Below are positions 16,994-25,751 of a stretch of DNA of 64,000 bases, in pieces. The position numbers were made by a program, and so were the translations under genes. How positions within the stretch are numbered: the stretch's first letter is position 1; every line of letters begins with the position of its first letter. Under the pieces are notes generated by a model. The model did not search any database. It was not told the origin of the DNA and saw nothing but the letters and a program-made list of their open reading frames with translations. Source of the stretch: Haloterrigena gelatinilytica (GTDB lineage: Archaea > Halobacteriota > Halobacteria > Halobacteriales > Natrialbaceae); assembly GCF_013342145.1 (NCBI RefSeq), contig NZ_JABUQZ010000001.1, positions 3,162,001 to 3,226,000 of the forward strand, written 5' to 3'.

Positions 16994-19348
16994 ATGGATT
17001 TGAATCCGTTACGGGGAGTTCCGGGCGTTCGAAGCAGCTACGCGCTTCGGTTCGGTGCCGCGCTATTCGTGGTGGTGCTCGTCGTGGGGGTGTTCGGCGG
17101 CGTCATCTACGCACACACCGGCTCCGAACTCGAGGACGACGTCGAGTCGCGGCTCGTCAGCGACGCCGAGAGCGACGCCGAGCGACTCGACGGCTGGTTG
17201 GAATCGTCCGAACGAAATCTGGAATCGCTCACTCGGTCGCTCGAGTTTCGAAACGACGACCGCGTTTCGATCTCCGACTCGTTACACCGGCTGAACGAAC
17301 GCCCCGGTTTCGAGGGGGCGTACTACGTCGACGCCGGGAACGGGACCGTCGACGTCGAGGCCGGAACGGACGCCGTCGTCGAGGGCGGTCGCCTCAGCGA
17401 GGCGGCCGACGAACGGCTCTCGAGCGCGATCGAGGCCGAGGGCCGGGCCACGTTCACCGAGACGTTCGAGACCGCGGACGGACGGCCGGCGATGCTCGCT
17501 GTCAGCACCGTTCCCGGCGACTCGGATCACGTCGTCGTCGGCCTCGTCGACCTCGAGTCGCTGTCTCGAGCGGTGATCGCCAGCGACGGGACGAAAGACG
17601 CGGTCGTCGTCGACGGCTCGGGGACCGTCGTGCTCGCCGAGGACCGCTCGCTGCTCCTTCGCGACGACGTCCTCGAGGCGGGTTCGGTCGGCGACGGCGC
17701 CGGAACGACGTCGATCGAGTCCGACGCGGACGGCGAGACCGTCGTCGGCTACGCGCCGATCGAGAACGGAAACGGAGAGTGGACGATGACGACCCGCGTC
17801 CCCGCCGCTCAGGCCTACTCGCTGCAGTCGGACGTCTCGCTGCAGATCCTCGCCATGCTGGGCGTCGTCGTCGCGAGCATCGTGGTGCTCGGCGCGACCG
17901 TCGGCCGAAACACCGCCCGGTCGCTGCGGGACCTCTCCGAGCGAGCGGCGGCCATCGAGGACGGGAACCTCGAGGAGCCGGTCGAGTCCGATCGGCGCGA
18001 CGAACTCGGCGAGTTACACCGGTCGATCGACCGGATGCGACGGTCGCTCCGCGACCGCCTCGAGGAGACCGAGGCGGCCCGCGCCGAGGCCGAGCGGGCT
18101 CGGACCGAGTCCGAACGGTTCTCCCGGCACCTCGAGCGGACGGCCGACGAGTACGGCGAAACGATGCGCGCCTGCGCGGACGGCGACCTCACGCGTCGGC
18201 TCGAGCCCGACGACGAGAGCGAGGCCATGGGGGCCGTCGCCCGGGAGTTCAACGGAATGATGGACGACATCGAGGCGACGGTCGCCGCGACGCGGGCGTT
18301 CGCCGACGCGGTCGACCGGAGCGCCGAGTCGACGGCCGAGGGCGTCGCCGAGGTGCGGTCGGCCTCCGAGCAGGTGACGACGTCGGTCCAGGAGATCGCC
18401 GACGGCGCCGAACGCCAGAGCACGCAGCTCGCGGCGATCGCCGACGAAGTCGACGAACTCTCGACGACGACCGAGGAGATCGCCGCGAGCTCCTCGCAGG
18501 TGGCCACGCTGGCGGAGCGGACCGCCGCCACGAGCACGGACGCCCGCGAATCGGCGCGCCGGGCGATCGACGGGATGAACGCCATCGAAGCGGAGGCCGC
18601 CGAGGCCGTCGCGGAGGTCGACCGACTCGAGGACGAACTCGAGGCGATCGACGACCTGCTGGCGTTCATCGGCGACGTGACCCGGGAGACGAACATGCTC
18701 GCGCTCAACGCCTCGATCGAGGCGGCGCGCTCGCGCTCCGACGACGCGGAGTTCACCGCGGTCGCGGACCAGGTCAAGTCCCTCGCCGAGGACACCCAGG
18801 AGGCGGCGACGGACATCGAAGCCCGCCTCGAGCGGGTCAACGAGCAGGCGACCCGAGCGGCGGCCGTCGTCCGCGAGACCGACGAGCGGATCGCGGACCA
18901 CCGCAGCGCGGTCGAGACGTCGGTCGCGGCCCTCGAAGAGATTTCCGAGTTCGCCGACGAGACCAACGACGGGATTCAGGAGATCTCGGCGGCGACCCAG
19001 CAACAGGCCGCCGCGACGCAGGAGGTCGTCTCGATGACCGACGACGTGACGGCGATCAGCGAGGAGACCAGCGCCGAGGCGGAGACGGTCGCCGCGGCCG
19101 CGGAGGAACAGACCTCGTCGCTCATCACGGTGTCGCACACCGCGACGTCGCTGTCCGAGCGCGCACAGGAGCTCTCCGACGCGCTCTCGACCTTCGAAGT
19201 GACGGCCGAGACGGACGCGGAACGCGAGCCAGTGAGTCGCGAGGGAGACGATGCCGTGTCTGACGATGCGGACGAATCAACGGCCGACGGGACTGGCGAG
19301 ACGTCGACGGACGCATCGCAGGAATTCACGTGGGCCGAATCGCAGTAA
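16994..19348 (+). CDS. methyl-accepting chemotaxis protein (haloarchaeal transducer)
   Basis: A 784-residue membrane sensor that passes signals to CheA/CheW. TM1 is at about 17-37, followed by an extracellular sensory domain of about 240 residues with a Cache-like layout (ends near NGEWTMTTRVPAAQAYSL). TM2 is at about 283-303. Then come a HAMP domain (RSLRDLSERAAAIEDGNLEE), a second HAMP-like segment (ACADGDLTRRLEPDDESEAM) and a long coiled-coil signalling domain. The hairpin tip is conserved (ETNMLALNASIEAARSR, then VADQVKSLAEDTQEAA). Glutamine/glutamate pairs suited to methylation flank it. The tail is acidic. The ligand is unknown. Confidence 0.95.
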   Translation: MDLNPLRGVPGVRSSYALRFGAALFVVVLVVGVFGGVIYAHTGSELEDDVESRLVSDAESDAERLDGWLESSERNLESLTRSLEFRNDDRVSISDSLHRLNERPGFEGAYYVDAGNGTVDVEAGTDAVVEGGRLSEAADERLSSAIEAEGRATFTETFETADGRPAMLAVSTVPGDSDHVVVGLVDLESLSRAVIASDGTKDAVVVDGSGTVVLAEDRSLLLRDDVLEAGSVGDGAGTTSIESDADGETVVGYAPIENGNGEWTMTTRVPAAQAYSLQSDVSLQILAMLGVVVASIVVLGATVGRNTARSLRDLSERAAAIEDGNLEEPVESDRRDELGELHRSIDRMRRSLRDRLEETEAARAEAERARTESERFSRHLERTADEYGETMRACADGDLTRRLEPDDESEAMGAVAREFNGMMDDIEATVAATRAFADAVDRSAESTAEGVAEVRSASEQVTTSVQEIADGAERQSTQLAAIADEVDELSTTTEEIAASSSQVATLAERTAATSTDARESARRAIDGMNAIEAEAAEAVAEVDRLEDELEAIDDLLAFIGDVTRETNMLALNASIEAARSRSDDAEFTAVADQVKSLAEDTQEAATDIEARLERVNEQATRAAAVVRETDERIADHRSAVETSVAALEEISEFADETNDGIQEISAATQQQAAATQEVVSMTDDVTAISEETSAEAETVAAAAEEQTSSLITVSHTATSLSERAQELSDALSTFEVTAETDAEREPVSREGDDAVSDDADESTADGTGETSTDASQEFTWAESQ

Positions 19349-19453
19349 GCGGCTGCAGCCGACGCCGTTTGCCGTCTGGAGAACCGAAAGACGGATCTTC
19401 AGAGTTCGCAGCGGGCCTCGAGTCCGGTACTCGAGAAACCCTTCGAGGGCCGT

Positions 19454-20545
19454 TTAGAAGTCGCCGTTGACGATGTCGCTGACTTTCTGTCGGTCGAACA
19501 GTTCCTCGTCGACGCCGTAGAGCTCCGAGGCCAGCTGCTCGGTGACGAGCAGGTTGAGGATCGGTCCCTGGTAGAGCGGACCGGCCCGATAGACGTCGTC
19601 GTTCTGGACGGCCGTCAGCTGCCGTGCGACGTCGTGGTTTTTCATCGGTTCGACGGTGTTCTGGACGAACTCCTCGCGGGTCCGGTACTGTTCGCCGCGC
19701 AGCAGGATGTTGTCCGGATCGATCTCGAGCAGCGTCTCGTAGTCGACTTCGCCGCCTCCGCTGTGGAAGTCCTCGACGTCGGTGTTGGCGAGCGCGTCCT
19801 TGTACCCGAGGTCCTGGAGGTGTTTGTAACTCGTTCCCTCATCGATGATGTAGGTAAGGAAACTGTCATCCTGAGGCCACAGGACGGCGACCTGCTGATC
19901 GTCCGAGGGGACGACGTCCTCGATATTCGTCTGGAACTCGTCGTGTAGCGCCTCGAACTCCTCGTAGCGTTCCGTTTCCTGGAAGACCTCCGCGAGTTTC
20001 TCGAACGCTTCGTACAGCGTCAGATACTCGTAATCGTCGTGGAAGCCGTAATCCTGCGAGAAGATCGTGTTGCCGAAAAACGGCGTTCCCGTCGACTCGA
20101 CCTGTTCGATGTCGTCGTCGCTCCACTTCCCCTGCCCCTTGAGGAAGTTCGGGTCCATGACGAAGACGTCCACGTCATCACTCAGCTCCATGAACTCCTC
20201 GACGGTCAGTTCGTCCTCCCAGAGCGAATCGATGTCCTCCGAATTGACGTTCACGTCGGGAATCTCGTCGTAGTACGGCGTGTGGTACCGGTGGGAAAGA
20301 TAGAGGGCCTCCGGTGGCTCCTGACCCAGTGCGACCCCCATATCGGCCCAATCCCCGGTGCCGGCGGCCCACGTCTCGGGGACGCCGTCGAACTCGACCT
20401 CGCCGACCGGTTCCATCGTCACCGAGTATTGGGAGTCGTCGTCGGACCCGAGGGAATCGATACAGCCGGCCATCGCGCTCACGCCGGCGATCGCCCCGCT
20501 CGTTCGAAGGACGTTGCGTCTCGTCCACGTGGACTCGTCGGTCAT
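19454..20545 (-). CDS. iron/siderophore-type ABC transporter substrate-binding lipoprotein (copy 1)
   Basis: A 363-residue extracellular solute-binding protein of the class that feeds FecCD-type importers. It has a Tat lipoprotein leader: R9-R10, then AMAGC with lipidated C28. The mature part has the two-lobed pattern with linking helix (TLYEAFEKLAEVFQETERYE) and a C-terminal lobe DYETLLEIDPDNILLRGEQ. A 16-bp iron-box-like palindrome lies only 5 nt upstream of the ATG at 20545. A TTG one codon earlier is ignored. It is a paralogue of the next gene (shared SVTMEPVGEVEFDGVPE), and the cluster has only one permease and ATPase. The ligand is not proven. Confidence 0.85.
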   Translation of the reverse strand: MTDESTWTRRNVLRTSGAIAGVSAMAGCIDSLGSDDDSQYSVTMEPVGEVEFDGVPETWAAGTGDWADMGVALGQEPPEALYLSHRYHTPYYDEIPDVNVNSEDIDSLWEDELTVEEFMELSDDVDVFVMDPNFLKGQGKWSDDDIEQVESTGTPFFGNTIFSQDYGFHDDYEYLTLYEAFEKLAEVFQETERYEEFEALHDEFQTNIEDVVPSDDQQVAVLWPQDDSFLTYIIDEGTSYKHLQDLGYKDALANTDVEDFHSGGGEVDYETLLEIDPDNILLRGEQYRTREEFVQNTVEPMKNHDVARQLTAVQNDDVYRAGPLYQGPILNLLVTEQLASELYGVDEELFDRQKVSDIVNGDF

Positions 20546-20550
20546 CAATC

Positions 20551-20566
20551 TTTAGGTTGACCTAAA
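20551..20566. promoter_or_regulatory. iron-regulator box 1
   Basis: TTTAGGTTGACCTAAA consists of 6-bp inverted arms around TTGA, immediately upstream of the first binding-protein gene. It resembles DtxR/IdeR/SirR operators, and two more copies precede the other transcription starts in this cluster. Confidence 0.75.
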
Positions 20567-20632
20567 CCATCAAAAGTGTTCCGAACTAATACGGCCAGAA
20601 CTGCGCTCGGCGCGCGGTACGGGCCCGTCGAG

Positions 20633-21739
20633 TTACGTGTTACCGGCGACAATATCGGCTACGGCCTGTCGGTCGAACAGGTCCTCGCCGCCGAACGCGT
20701 TCGGGAACAGTCCCTGCGCGACCCGCTCGAGTTGGAAGAGGTGGATGATCGGACCCTGGTAGGTCATGCCCGCGTAGACGACGCGATCGTTTCGCACGGC
20801 CTCGAGTTCGCTCGCGACGTCGTGATCGCGGAGGAAGGAGACGATCCCGTTTTCGAACTCCTCCTCAGTCACTTGGCCCTGTTGTCGGATGGCAATCACG
20901 TCGGGATCGATCTCGAGTAACGTCTCGTAGTCGACCGTGCCGCCGCCGGCCTGTGCGTCCTCGATGTCGTTGGTACCCAGCGCGTCGCGGACGCCGAGAT
21001 CCGTCCAGTGTTTCGACTGCGTCCCCTCGTCGATGAGGTAGGGGTAGAACTCCTCGGGTTCGGCCGAGGCGGGAACCAGCACCGCGACCGACGGGCTCTC
21101 CTCCGGCCGCCGCGACTCGAGGTCGGCGATCACCTCGTCGTGCAGCGTCGCGAAGGCCTCGTAGCGCCCGCGCTCCTGGAACAGTTCGGCCACTTTCTCG
21201 AAGGCCTCGTACAGCGTGTAGCGGTCGTAGTCGTGCCAGTCGTAGCTGGCCGAGAAGATCGTGTTCCCGATGAAGGGCGCGACGGTGTCGGCGATCTCGT
21301 CGACCTCGTCCCGACTCCAGCCGAGCCGGTTGATCATGAAGTTGGGGTCGATGAGGTGGACGTCGGCGTCGAGTTCGTAGAAGACCTCCTGTCCGGTGCC
21401 GCCGTCCCAGAGTTCCGTGAGCTCGCCCGCGTCGACCGAGACGCCCGGGAGTTCGTCGTAGTAGTGGGTGCCGTACAGGTGAGCTCGGCCGACGCCGACC
21501 AGCCCGTCCCCCTGACCGAGCGCGACGCCCATGTCGGCGTAATCGGCCGTGTACGGGAGCCACGACTCGGGGACGCCGTCGAACTCGACCTCGCCGACCG
21601 GTTCCATCGTCACCGAGTAGGTGCTCCCCTCGTTCGACGACCCGGACTCGCCGAGGCAGCCGGCGCCGATCCCGAGGCCGGCGAGCGCTCCGGTCGTCTT
21701 CATCACGGTCCGTCTCGTCGTTCCGTCGTCGGTTGGCAT
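20633..21739 (-). CDS. iron/siderophore-type ABC transporter substrate-binding lipoprotein (copy 2)
   Basis: A 368-residue binding protein, paralogous to the one at 19454 over its whole length. It has R9-R10 followed by a lipobox ending GAGC (C28), so it is Tat-exported and lipid-anchored. Shared landmarks include YSVTMEPVGEVEFDGVPESW, FIGNTIFSASYDWHD, TLYEAFEKVAELF and DYETLLEIDPDVIAIRQQG. It has its own operator-like palindrome 5 nt upstream of the ATG at 21739, and it lies 42 nt downstream of the ATPase gene on the same strand. Two receptors sharing one permease would widen the range of chelates taken up; that is inference. Confidence 0.85.
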   Translation of the reverse strand: MPTDDGTTRRTVMKTTGALAGLGIGAGCLGESGSSNEGSTYSVTMEPVGEVEFDGVPESWLPYTADYADMGVALGQGDGLVGVGRAHLYGTHYYDELPGVSVDAGELTELWDGGTGQEVFYELDADVHLIDPNFMINRLGWSRDEVDEIADTVAPFIGNTIFSASYDWHDYDRYTLYEAFEKVAELFQERGRYEAFATLHDEVIADLESRRPEESPSVAVLVPASAEPEEFYPYLIDEGTQSKHWTDLGVRDALGTNDIEDAQAGGGTVDYETLLEIDPDVIAIRQQGQVTEEEFENGIVSFLRDHDVASELEAVRNDRVVYAGMTYQGPIIHLFQLERVAQGLFPNAFGGEDLFDRQAVADIVAGNT

Positions 21740-21743
21740 TAGG

Positions 21744-21761
21744 TTTTAGGCTGGCCTAAAA
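21744..21761. promoter_or_regulatory. iron-regulator box 2
   Basis: TTTTAGGCTGGCCTAAAA consists of 7-bp inverted arms around CTGG and lies between the ATPase stop and the second binding-protein start. It has the same arm sequence as boxes 1 and 3. Confidence 0.75.
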
Positions 21762-21781
21762 CAATATAGTTTTTCCGACTG

Positions 21782-22633
21782 TTAGCGCTCGGGTAGCGCT
21801 CGACGGGGCAACACCTGCAGTTCGGGCTCGTGCTGAACGGTCGCCTCGACGCCGAAGACGTCGGCCAGCAGCTGCTCGGTCACGACTTCCTCCGGCGGCC
21901 CCCAGTCGTACAGTTCCCCGTCGTGCATCGCCACCAGGTAGTCCGCGAAGCGGGCGGCCTGCGCGATGTCGTGGAGGATGACGGCCACGGTGACCCCCTT
22001 CTCCTCGTTCAACTGGCGGATCGTCTCGAGGACGCGGAACTGGTGGTGGACGTCCAGGAACGTCGTCGGTTCGTCGAGCAGGAGAACGTCCGTGTCCTGG
22101 GCCAACACCATCGCGATCCAGGCCAGTTGCTTCTGGCCGCCGCTCAGTTGGCCGAGTTCGGCGTCCCGGAGGTCCTCGATTCCCGCCAACTCGAGGGCGC
22201 GTTCGACGGCCGCGTGGTCTTCCTCGCTGACGCTGTCGAAGAAGCCCCGGTGCGGGTAGCGGCCGTGGTAGATCAGATCCTCGACGGTGATCGAACCCAG
22301 CGAGTCGTTCTCCTGGGAGAGGACGCCCAGTTCGCGGGCCAGTTCCTTCCGGTCGAACGTGTCGAGTTCCTTGCCGTGGATGCGGACCGTCCCTCGTTCG
22401 GGCTCGAGGTGGTTCGAGAGCGACTTCAGCAGCGTACTCTTCCCGCTGCCGTTTGGCCCGACGAGCGCGGTTACGGCGTTTTGGGGAATGTCCAGTCGGG
22501 CGCACTCGACGATCGTCTCCTCGCTCGTCGGGTAGCTCAACGAGAGGTCCTCGCCGACCAGCGCGCTCTCGACCGCGACGCCGTCGCTGTCGGTGATCCG
22601 TTCTTGCGTCATCTGCGTCTTGTTCTGTGCCAT
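21782..22633 (-). CDS. FecE-type ABC transporter ATP-binding protein
   Basis: A 283-residue ATPase that powers import through the permease encoded just upstream. Walker A is GPNGSGKST (59-67), the signature is LSGGQ (163-167), Walker B is LLLDEP (184-189), and the switch histidine is in AVILHDIAQ. Its ATG shares a base with the TAA stop of the permease (TAATG), so the two are translationally coupled. Length and motifs fit iron-siderophore and cobalamin importers. The cluster's iron-box operators favour iron. Confidence 0.93.
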   Translation of the reverse strand: MAQNKTQMTQERITDSDGVAVESALVGEDLSLSYPTSEETIVECARLDIPQNAVTALVGPNGSGKSTLLKSLSNHLEPERGTVRIHGKELDTFDRKELARELGVLSQENDSLGSITVEDLIYHGRYPHRGFFDSVSEEDHAAVERALELAGIEDLRDAELGQLSGGQKQLAWIAMVLAQDTDVLLLDEPTTFLDVHHQFRVLETIRQLNEEKGVTVAVILHDIAQAARFADYLVAMHDGELYDWGPPEEVVTEQLLADVFGVEATVQHEPELQVLPRRALPER

Positions 22634-23742
22634 TATAGCTCACCCATGGACTGCTGCTTGCGCATCAGATAGAGGAAGTAGGGACCGCCGACCAGCCCGG
22701 TCACGACGCCGACGGGCATCTGCATCCCCCCCAGCGCGAGGCGGGCGCCGACGTCGGCGGTGACCATCAGCGCCGGACCGGCGAACAGGCAGCCGACCAT
22801 CAGCTGTCGGTAGTCGCCGCCGACGACGTTCCGGACGATGTGCGGAACGACGAGGCCGAAGAAGCTGACGATGCCCGCGACGGCGATCGCGACGCTCGCC
22901 GCGAGAATGGCGACCCCCGAGAGGAAAAAGCGGACGCGCTCGACGCGCATCCCCAGCGACTTGGCGGTGGTCTCGCCGAGCAACAGGACGTTCAACTGTC
23001 GCGAGCTGGCGAGCGCGATGGCGATCGCAGCGATGCCCGGAATGAGGGCGATCCGGACCTCTCCCCAACCCGTGCCGGTGAACGAGCCCGTCAGCCAGGC
23101 GATCGCCGTCTGGGCGACGCCGAGGTCGTCCACGAAGAAGAACAGCCCCTGCTGGAGCGACTGGAAGACCATGTTGACGATCACGCCCGCGAGCACGAGG
23201 CGAACGGGGCTGGTCCCGCCCTTCCAGGCGATCCCGTAGACGATTAGGAAGGCGACGGTCCCGCCGAGCGCGGCGATCAGCGGGAGGTACGGCGCGAGCC
23301 CGGTGAAGACGACGAGCGTCGCCAGCACCGCGAACCCGGCGCCGGAGCTAACCCCGAGCACGAAGGGGCTGGCCAGCTCGTTTCGGGTCACCGCCTGGAA
23401 GATCGCCCCGGAGATCGCCAGCGTCGCGCCGGCGATGATCGCGACGAAGACGCGAGGGAGCCGGAGGTTCCACACCACGACGCTGTCCGTGCTCATCTCG
23501 GGGAGCTCGGTGCCGAAGAGAAACGACGACCAGGCCTCGAGGTTGAAAAGCACCGTGGGCTCGAACACGGCCGACCACGCCTCCACGAACGTCATCGAGT
23601 ACTCTCCGAACGTCACCTGTACGAGTCCGGCGACGACCGTGATGACCGCACTCGCCAAACAGAAGAGCACGAGCGTCCCGGTAACCCAACCCTCCCGGTC
23701 CCGAGTCGCCGCGTGCTCGCCGACCGACTGCGCTTCTACCAT
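22633..23742 (-). CDS. FecCD-type ABC transporter permease
   Basis: A 369-residue membrane protein with about 9-10 helices. It is a single-gene permease that acts as a homodimer. Family landmarks are LRLPRVFVAIIAGATLAISGAIFQ (split here only by reading), NELASPFVLGVSSGAGF and SFFGLVVPHIVR, which contacts the ATPase. The N-terminal 20 residues are polar and cytoplasmic. An operator-like palindrome sits 6 nt upstream of the ATG at 23742, so this permease probably heads the permease-ATPase transcript. Confidence 0.93.
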   Translation of the reverse strand: MVEAQSVGEHAATRDREGWVTGTLVLFCLASAVITVVAGLVQVTFGEYSMTFVEAWSAVFEPTVLFNLEAWSSFLFGTELPEMSTDSVVVWNLRLPRVFVAIIAGATLAISGAIFQAVTRNELASPFVLGVSSGAGFAVLATLVVFTGLAPYLPLIAALGGTVAFLIVYGIAWKGGTSPVRLVLAGVIVNMVFQSLQQGLFFFVDDLGVAQTAIAWLTGSFTGTGWGEVRIALIPGIAAIAIALASSRQLNVLLLGETTAKSLGMRVERVRFFLSGVAILAASVAIAVAGIVSFFGLVVPHIVRNVVGGDYRQLMVGCLFAGPALMVTADVGARLALGGMQMPVGVVTGLVGGPYFLYLMRKQQSMGEL

Positions 23743-23747
23743 CGGGG

Positions 23748-23763
23748 TTTAGGTTATCCTAAA
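23748..23763. promoter_or_regulatory. iron-regulator box 3
   Basis: TTTAGGTTATCCTAAA has the same 6-bp arms as box 1, with TTAT at the centre, directly upstream of the permease start. Three copies in 3.2 kb, each at a gene start, make chance unlikely. Confidence 0.75.
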
Positions 23764-23828
23764 AGACGTTTAGTACTTGTGGTTGCCGACCGAGTCGGGA
23801 CGACCTCTCCGTCCGCTCTCCGTGACGT

Positions 23829-24194
23829 TCACTCGAGCAGTTCGATCTCGTCGTCGCCGTTCGGGACGGCGCAGATGAACGCGCCGGGATCGTCGCCCTC
23901 GTTGCGGTACCAGTGGACCGTTCCCGCGGGGATGAGCAGCGAGTCGCCGGCTTCGACCGCGTACTCCTCGTCTCCGATGCCCACGGTGTACTCGCCCTCG
24001 AGGACGTACTGCTCGTGTTCGACGTCGTTGGTGTGTTTCGGCACCGCGGCGCCGGGCTCGAGGACGAACCGGCGGATCGCGAAGTGGGGCGCGCCGTGGT
24101 CGTCGCTGACGAGGACGCCCTTCTCGAGGCCGTCGGCCGCGTCGACCGTCTCGTACTCGATCTCGTCGCGACGGCGAATCAGCGGGTCGGACAT
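23829..24194 (-). CDS. cupin domain protein
   Basis: A 121-residue small beta-barrel protein. The cupin motif is seen as KHTNDVEHEQYVLEGEYTV followed by the second motif around GDSLLIPAGTVHWYRN, giving His/Glu metal-ligand candidates. Such single cupins bind a metal and may be enzymes or sensors; I cannot tell which. The ATG at 24194 begins MSDPLIRRRDEIEYE; the upstream in-frame extension is rejected as Arg/Ser-rich. It lies 66 nt upstream of iron box 3 on the same strand, so it could read into the transporter, but it has no iron box itself. Confidence 0.8.
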   Translation of the reverse strand: MSDPLIRRRDEIEYETVDAADGLEKGVLVSDDHGAPHFAIRRFVLEPGAAVPKHTNDVEHEQYVLEGEYTVGIGDEEYAVEAGDSLLIPAGTVHWYRNEGDDPGAFICAVPNGDDEIELLE

Positions 24195-24238
24195 ACCTCG
24201 AGTCGGCGCCGAACCCACAAAACGATCCGGGTCGATCG

Positions 24239-24357
24239 CTACAGCGCGCCGCGCAGTCGAGCGAGGAGATACCAGACGCCGCCGAGGGCGCCGAGAACGA
24301 GCGGGAGGTTGAAGAGGATGATCGAGCGTTCGGGAACGCCGATTGCAGGGCGAACAT
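24239..24357 (-). pseudogene. possible frameshifted small membrane protein
   Basis: An ATG at 24357 starts MFALQ. A TATA-like ATATAC lies about 30 nt upstream, at the right distance for a leaderless gene. One base out of frame, 24343-24239 encodes IGVPERSIILFNLPLVLGAL followed by GGVWYLLARLRGAL and a stop. That is a plausible C-terminal membrane helix with a positive tail, and it has no start codon of its own in frame. Adding one base after GCCCTG would join the two into a protein of about 40 residues. It may be decayed, mis-sequenced or not a gene; its neighbours give no further clue. Confidence 0.35.
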
Positions 24358-24521
24358 GTTGTCGACGACGACCGCTCGCGCCTACGTATATCCATTATCC
24401 ATTCCAACACGTATGCGCCGATACCGCTCCGCCGGGATTGCGATTATACCGCAGCCGACGGCGCCGCCGCTGGCCGGTGTAAAATACAGTTCTGAAGTGC
24501 CGATACCTCCGCGAATTCGCC

Positions 24522-24716
24522 TTACAGGCGCTCGACGTTCGTCGCGCGCGGGCCCTTGGGGGCCTGCTCGATGTCGAACTCGAGCTCCTGTCCTTCCTCG
24601 AGGTCCGGGCCGCCGATGTCTTCCATGTGGAAGAAGACGTCCTCGTCCGCGTCCTCAGTTTCGATGAATCCGTAGCCGCCAGTGTCGTTGAAGAAATCAA
24701 CGGTTCCTTTCGCCAT
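24522..24716 (-). CDS. cspA: cold-shock domain protein
   Basis: A 64-residue OB-fold protein that binds single-stranded nucleic acid and acts as an RNA chaperone. RNP1-like GGYGFIE (13-19) and RNP2-like DVFFHMEDI (26-34) are present, with KGTVDFFND at the start and the usual GPRATNVERL end. It is more acidic than bacterial CspA, as expected in a halophile. A CTTTAT element about 30 nt upstream of the ATG fits a promoter. Confidence 0.95.
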   Translation of the reverse strand: MAKGTVDFFNDTGGYGFIETEDADEDVFFHMEDIGGPDLEEGQELEFDIEQAPKGPRATNVERL

Positions 24717-24827
24717 TGCTTCTGAAGAGAACGCCGCGACACTGATAAAGCCTGCGGCTCGACTCAGCTCTCGATATCGAGGGTATGGCGGGCTATCGGC
24801 CCCGTTTCGTCGAAAATCGGCGTTCGG

Positions 24828-25046
24828 TCACCGTTCGTCGCGGTCCTCGAGTCGATGGATCGTCACCGAGACGAAGAAAACCAGGATGAACAGGAAGAAT
24901 CCGACGACGAGTCCGCCGAGTTCGATCGCGCCGATGTCGCCGGGGCTGACGACCGCCAGGACGACCAGCCCGCCGAGGAAGACGAGAACCGTGAACAGCC
25001 CGACGGCGTAGTAAAACCCCGTATCGGACTCGAGGAACCGTCGCAT
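24828..25046 (-). CDS. small two-helix membrane protein
   Basis: A 72-residue protein of unknown function. Two hydrophobic helices are clear, about 8-30 (GFYYAVGLFTVLVFLGGLVV) and 42-62 (GGLVVGFFLFILVFFVSVTI), joined by a short polar loop SPGDIGAIE. The C-terminus HRLEDRDER is charged. The ATG at 25046 is chosen because it starts MRRFLESD directly before the first helix; the upstream extension is Arg-rich. Confidence 0.6.
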   Translation of the reverse strand: MRRFLESDTGFYYAVGLFTVLVFLGGLVVLAVVSPGDIGAIELGGLVVGFFLFILVFFVSVTIHRLEDRDER

Positions 25047-25286
25047 GCGAGAGGAATGCGCGTGCGAATAGCAAAACGGTACCGACGGCGACGATCTCGC
25101 GCCCCGAGAACGGTAGCGGCGAGCTCTACGGCGATAGCGGGAGTGCGATGACAGCGGCCGCGAGCGCCGACAACGACGGCAGCGAAGCCACCTCGAGCGC
25201 ACGGCGCGGCGGGTCGGCGTGCGAACGGCGATCCTTGCATTTTGTCAACAGAAGTTCCTTATAGCCGTCGCGGACAAACGGACCGT

Positions 25287-25751
25287 ATGACGGACTACGA
25301 TCTCGACGCGGTCGATCGGGAGATTCTCTACGCGCTCCAGGAGGAAGCCCGGAACCTCTCGTCGAGTGAGATCGCCGAGCGGACCGACGCGTCCTCGAGC
25401 ACCGTGCGCAAACGCATCCAGCGGTTGGAGTCGGAGGGCGTCATCAAGGGCTACAGCGCCAACATCGACTACACGAAGTCGGGGTATCCGATCCGGATGC
25501 TCCTCTACTGCACGGCGTCGATTCCGGAGCGAGGCGACTACATCGACGATCTACTGGACATTTCCGGCGTCGTCTCGGTACAGGAGTTGGTCACGGGCGA
25601 GCAGAACCTGCTCGTGACGGCCGTCGTCAAGAACGACCGAGAGATCACGCCGATCGCACAGGAGATCTCGGACATGGGGCTGACGATCACCGACGAAGTG
25701 CTCGTGCGGAGCCACCAGTCGACGTCGTTCGACGAATTCTCCTCTCAGTAA
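25287..25751 (+). CDS. Lrp/AsnC family transcriptional regulator
   Basis: A 154-residue regulator. The N-terminal helix-turn-helix (about 8-55) has LDAVDREILYALQEEARNLS and SSSTVRKRIQRLESEGVIKG. The C-terminal RAM-like alpha/beta domain begins GYPIRMLLYC and ends near TDEVLVRS; in this family it binds small effectors and drives oligomerisation. A TATA-like CTTATAG 23-29 nt upstream supports the ATG at 25287. It lies 302 nt upstream of dabB on the same strand, making it a candidate regulator of the carbon-uptake genes, but that link is inference. Confidence 0.88.
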   Translation: MTDYDLDAVDREILYALQEEARNLSSSEIAERTDASSSTVRKRIQRLESEGVIKGYSANIDYTKSGYPIRMLLYCTASIPERGDYIDDLLDISGVVSVQELVTGEQNLLVTAVVKNDREITPIAQEISDMGLTITDEVLVRSHQSTSFDEFSSQ

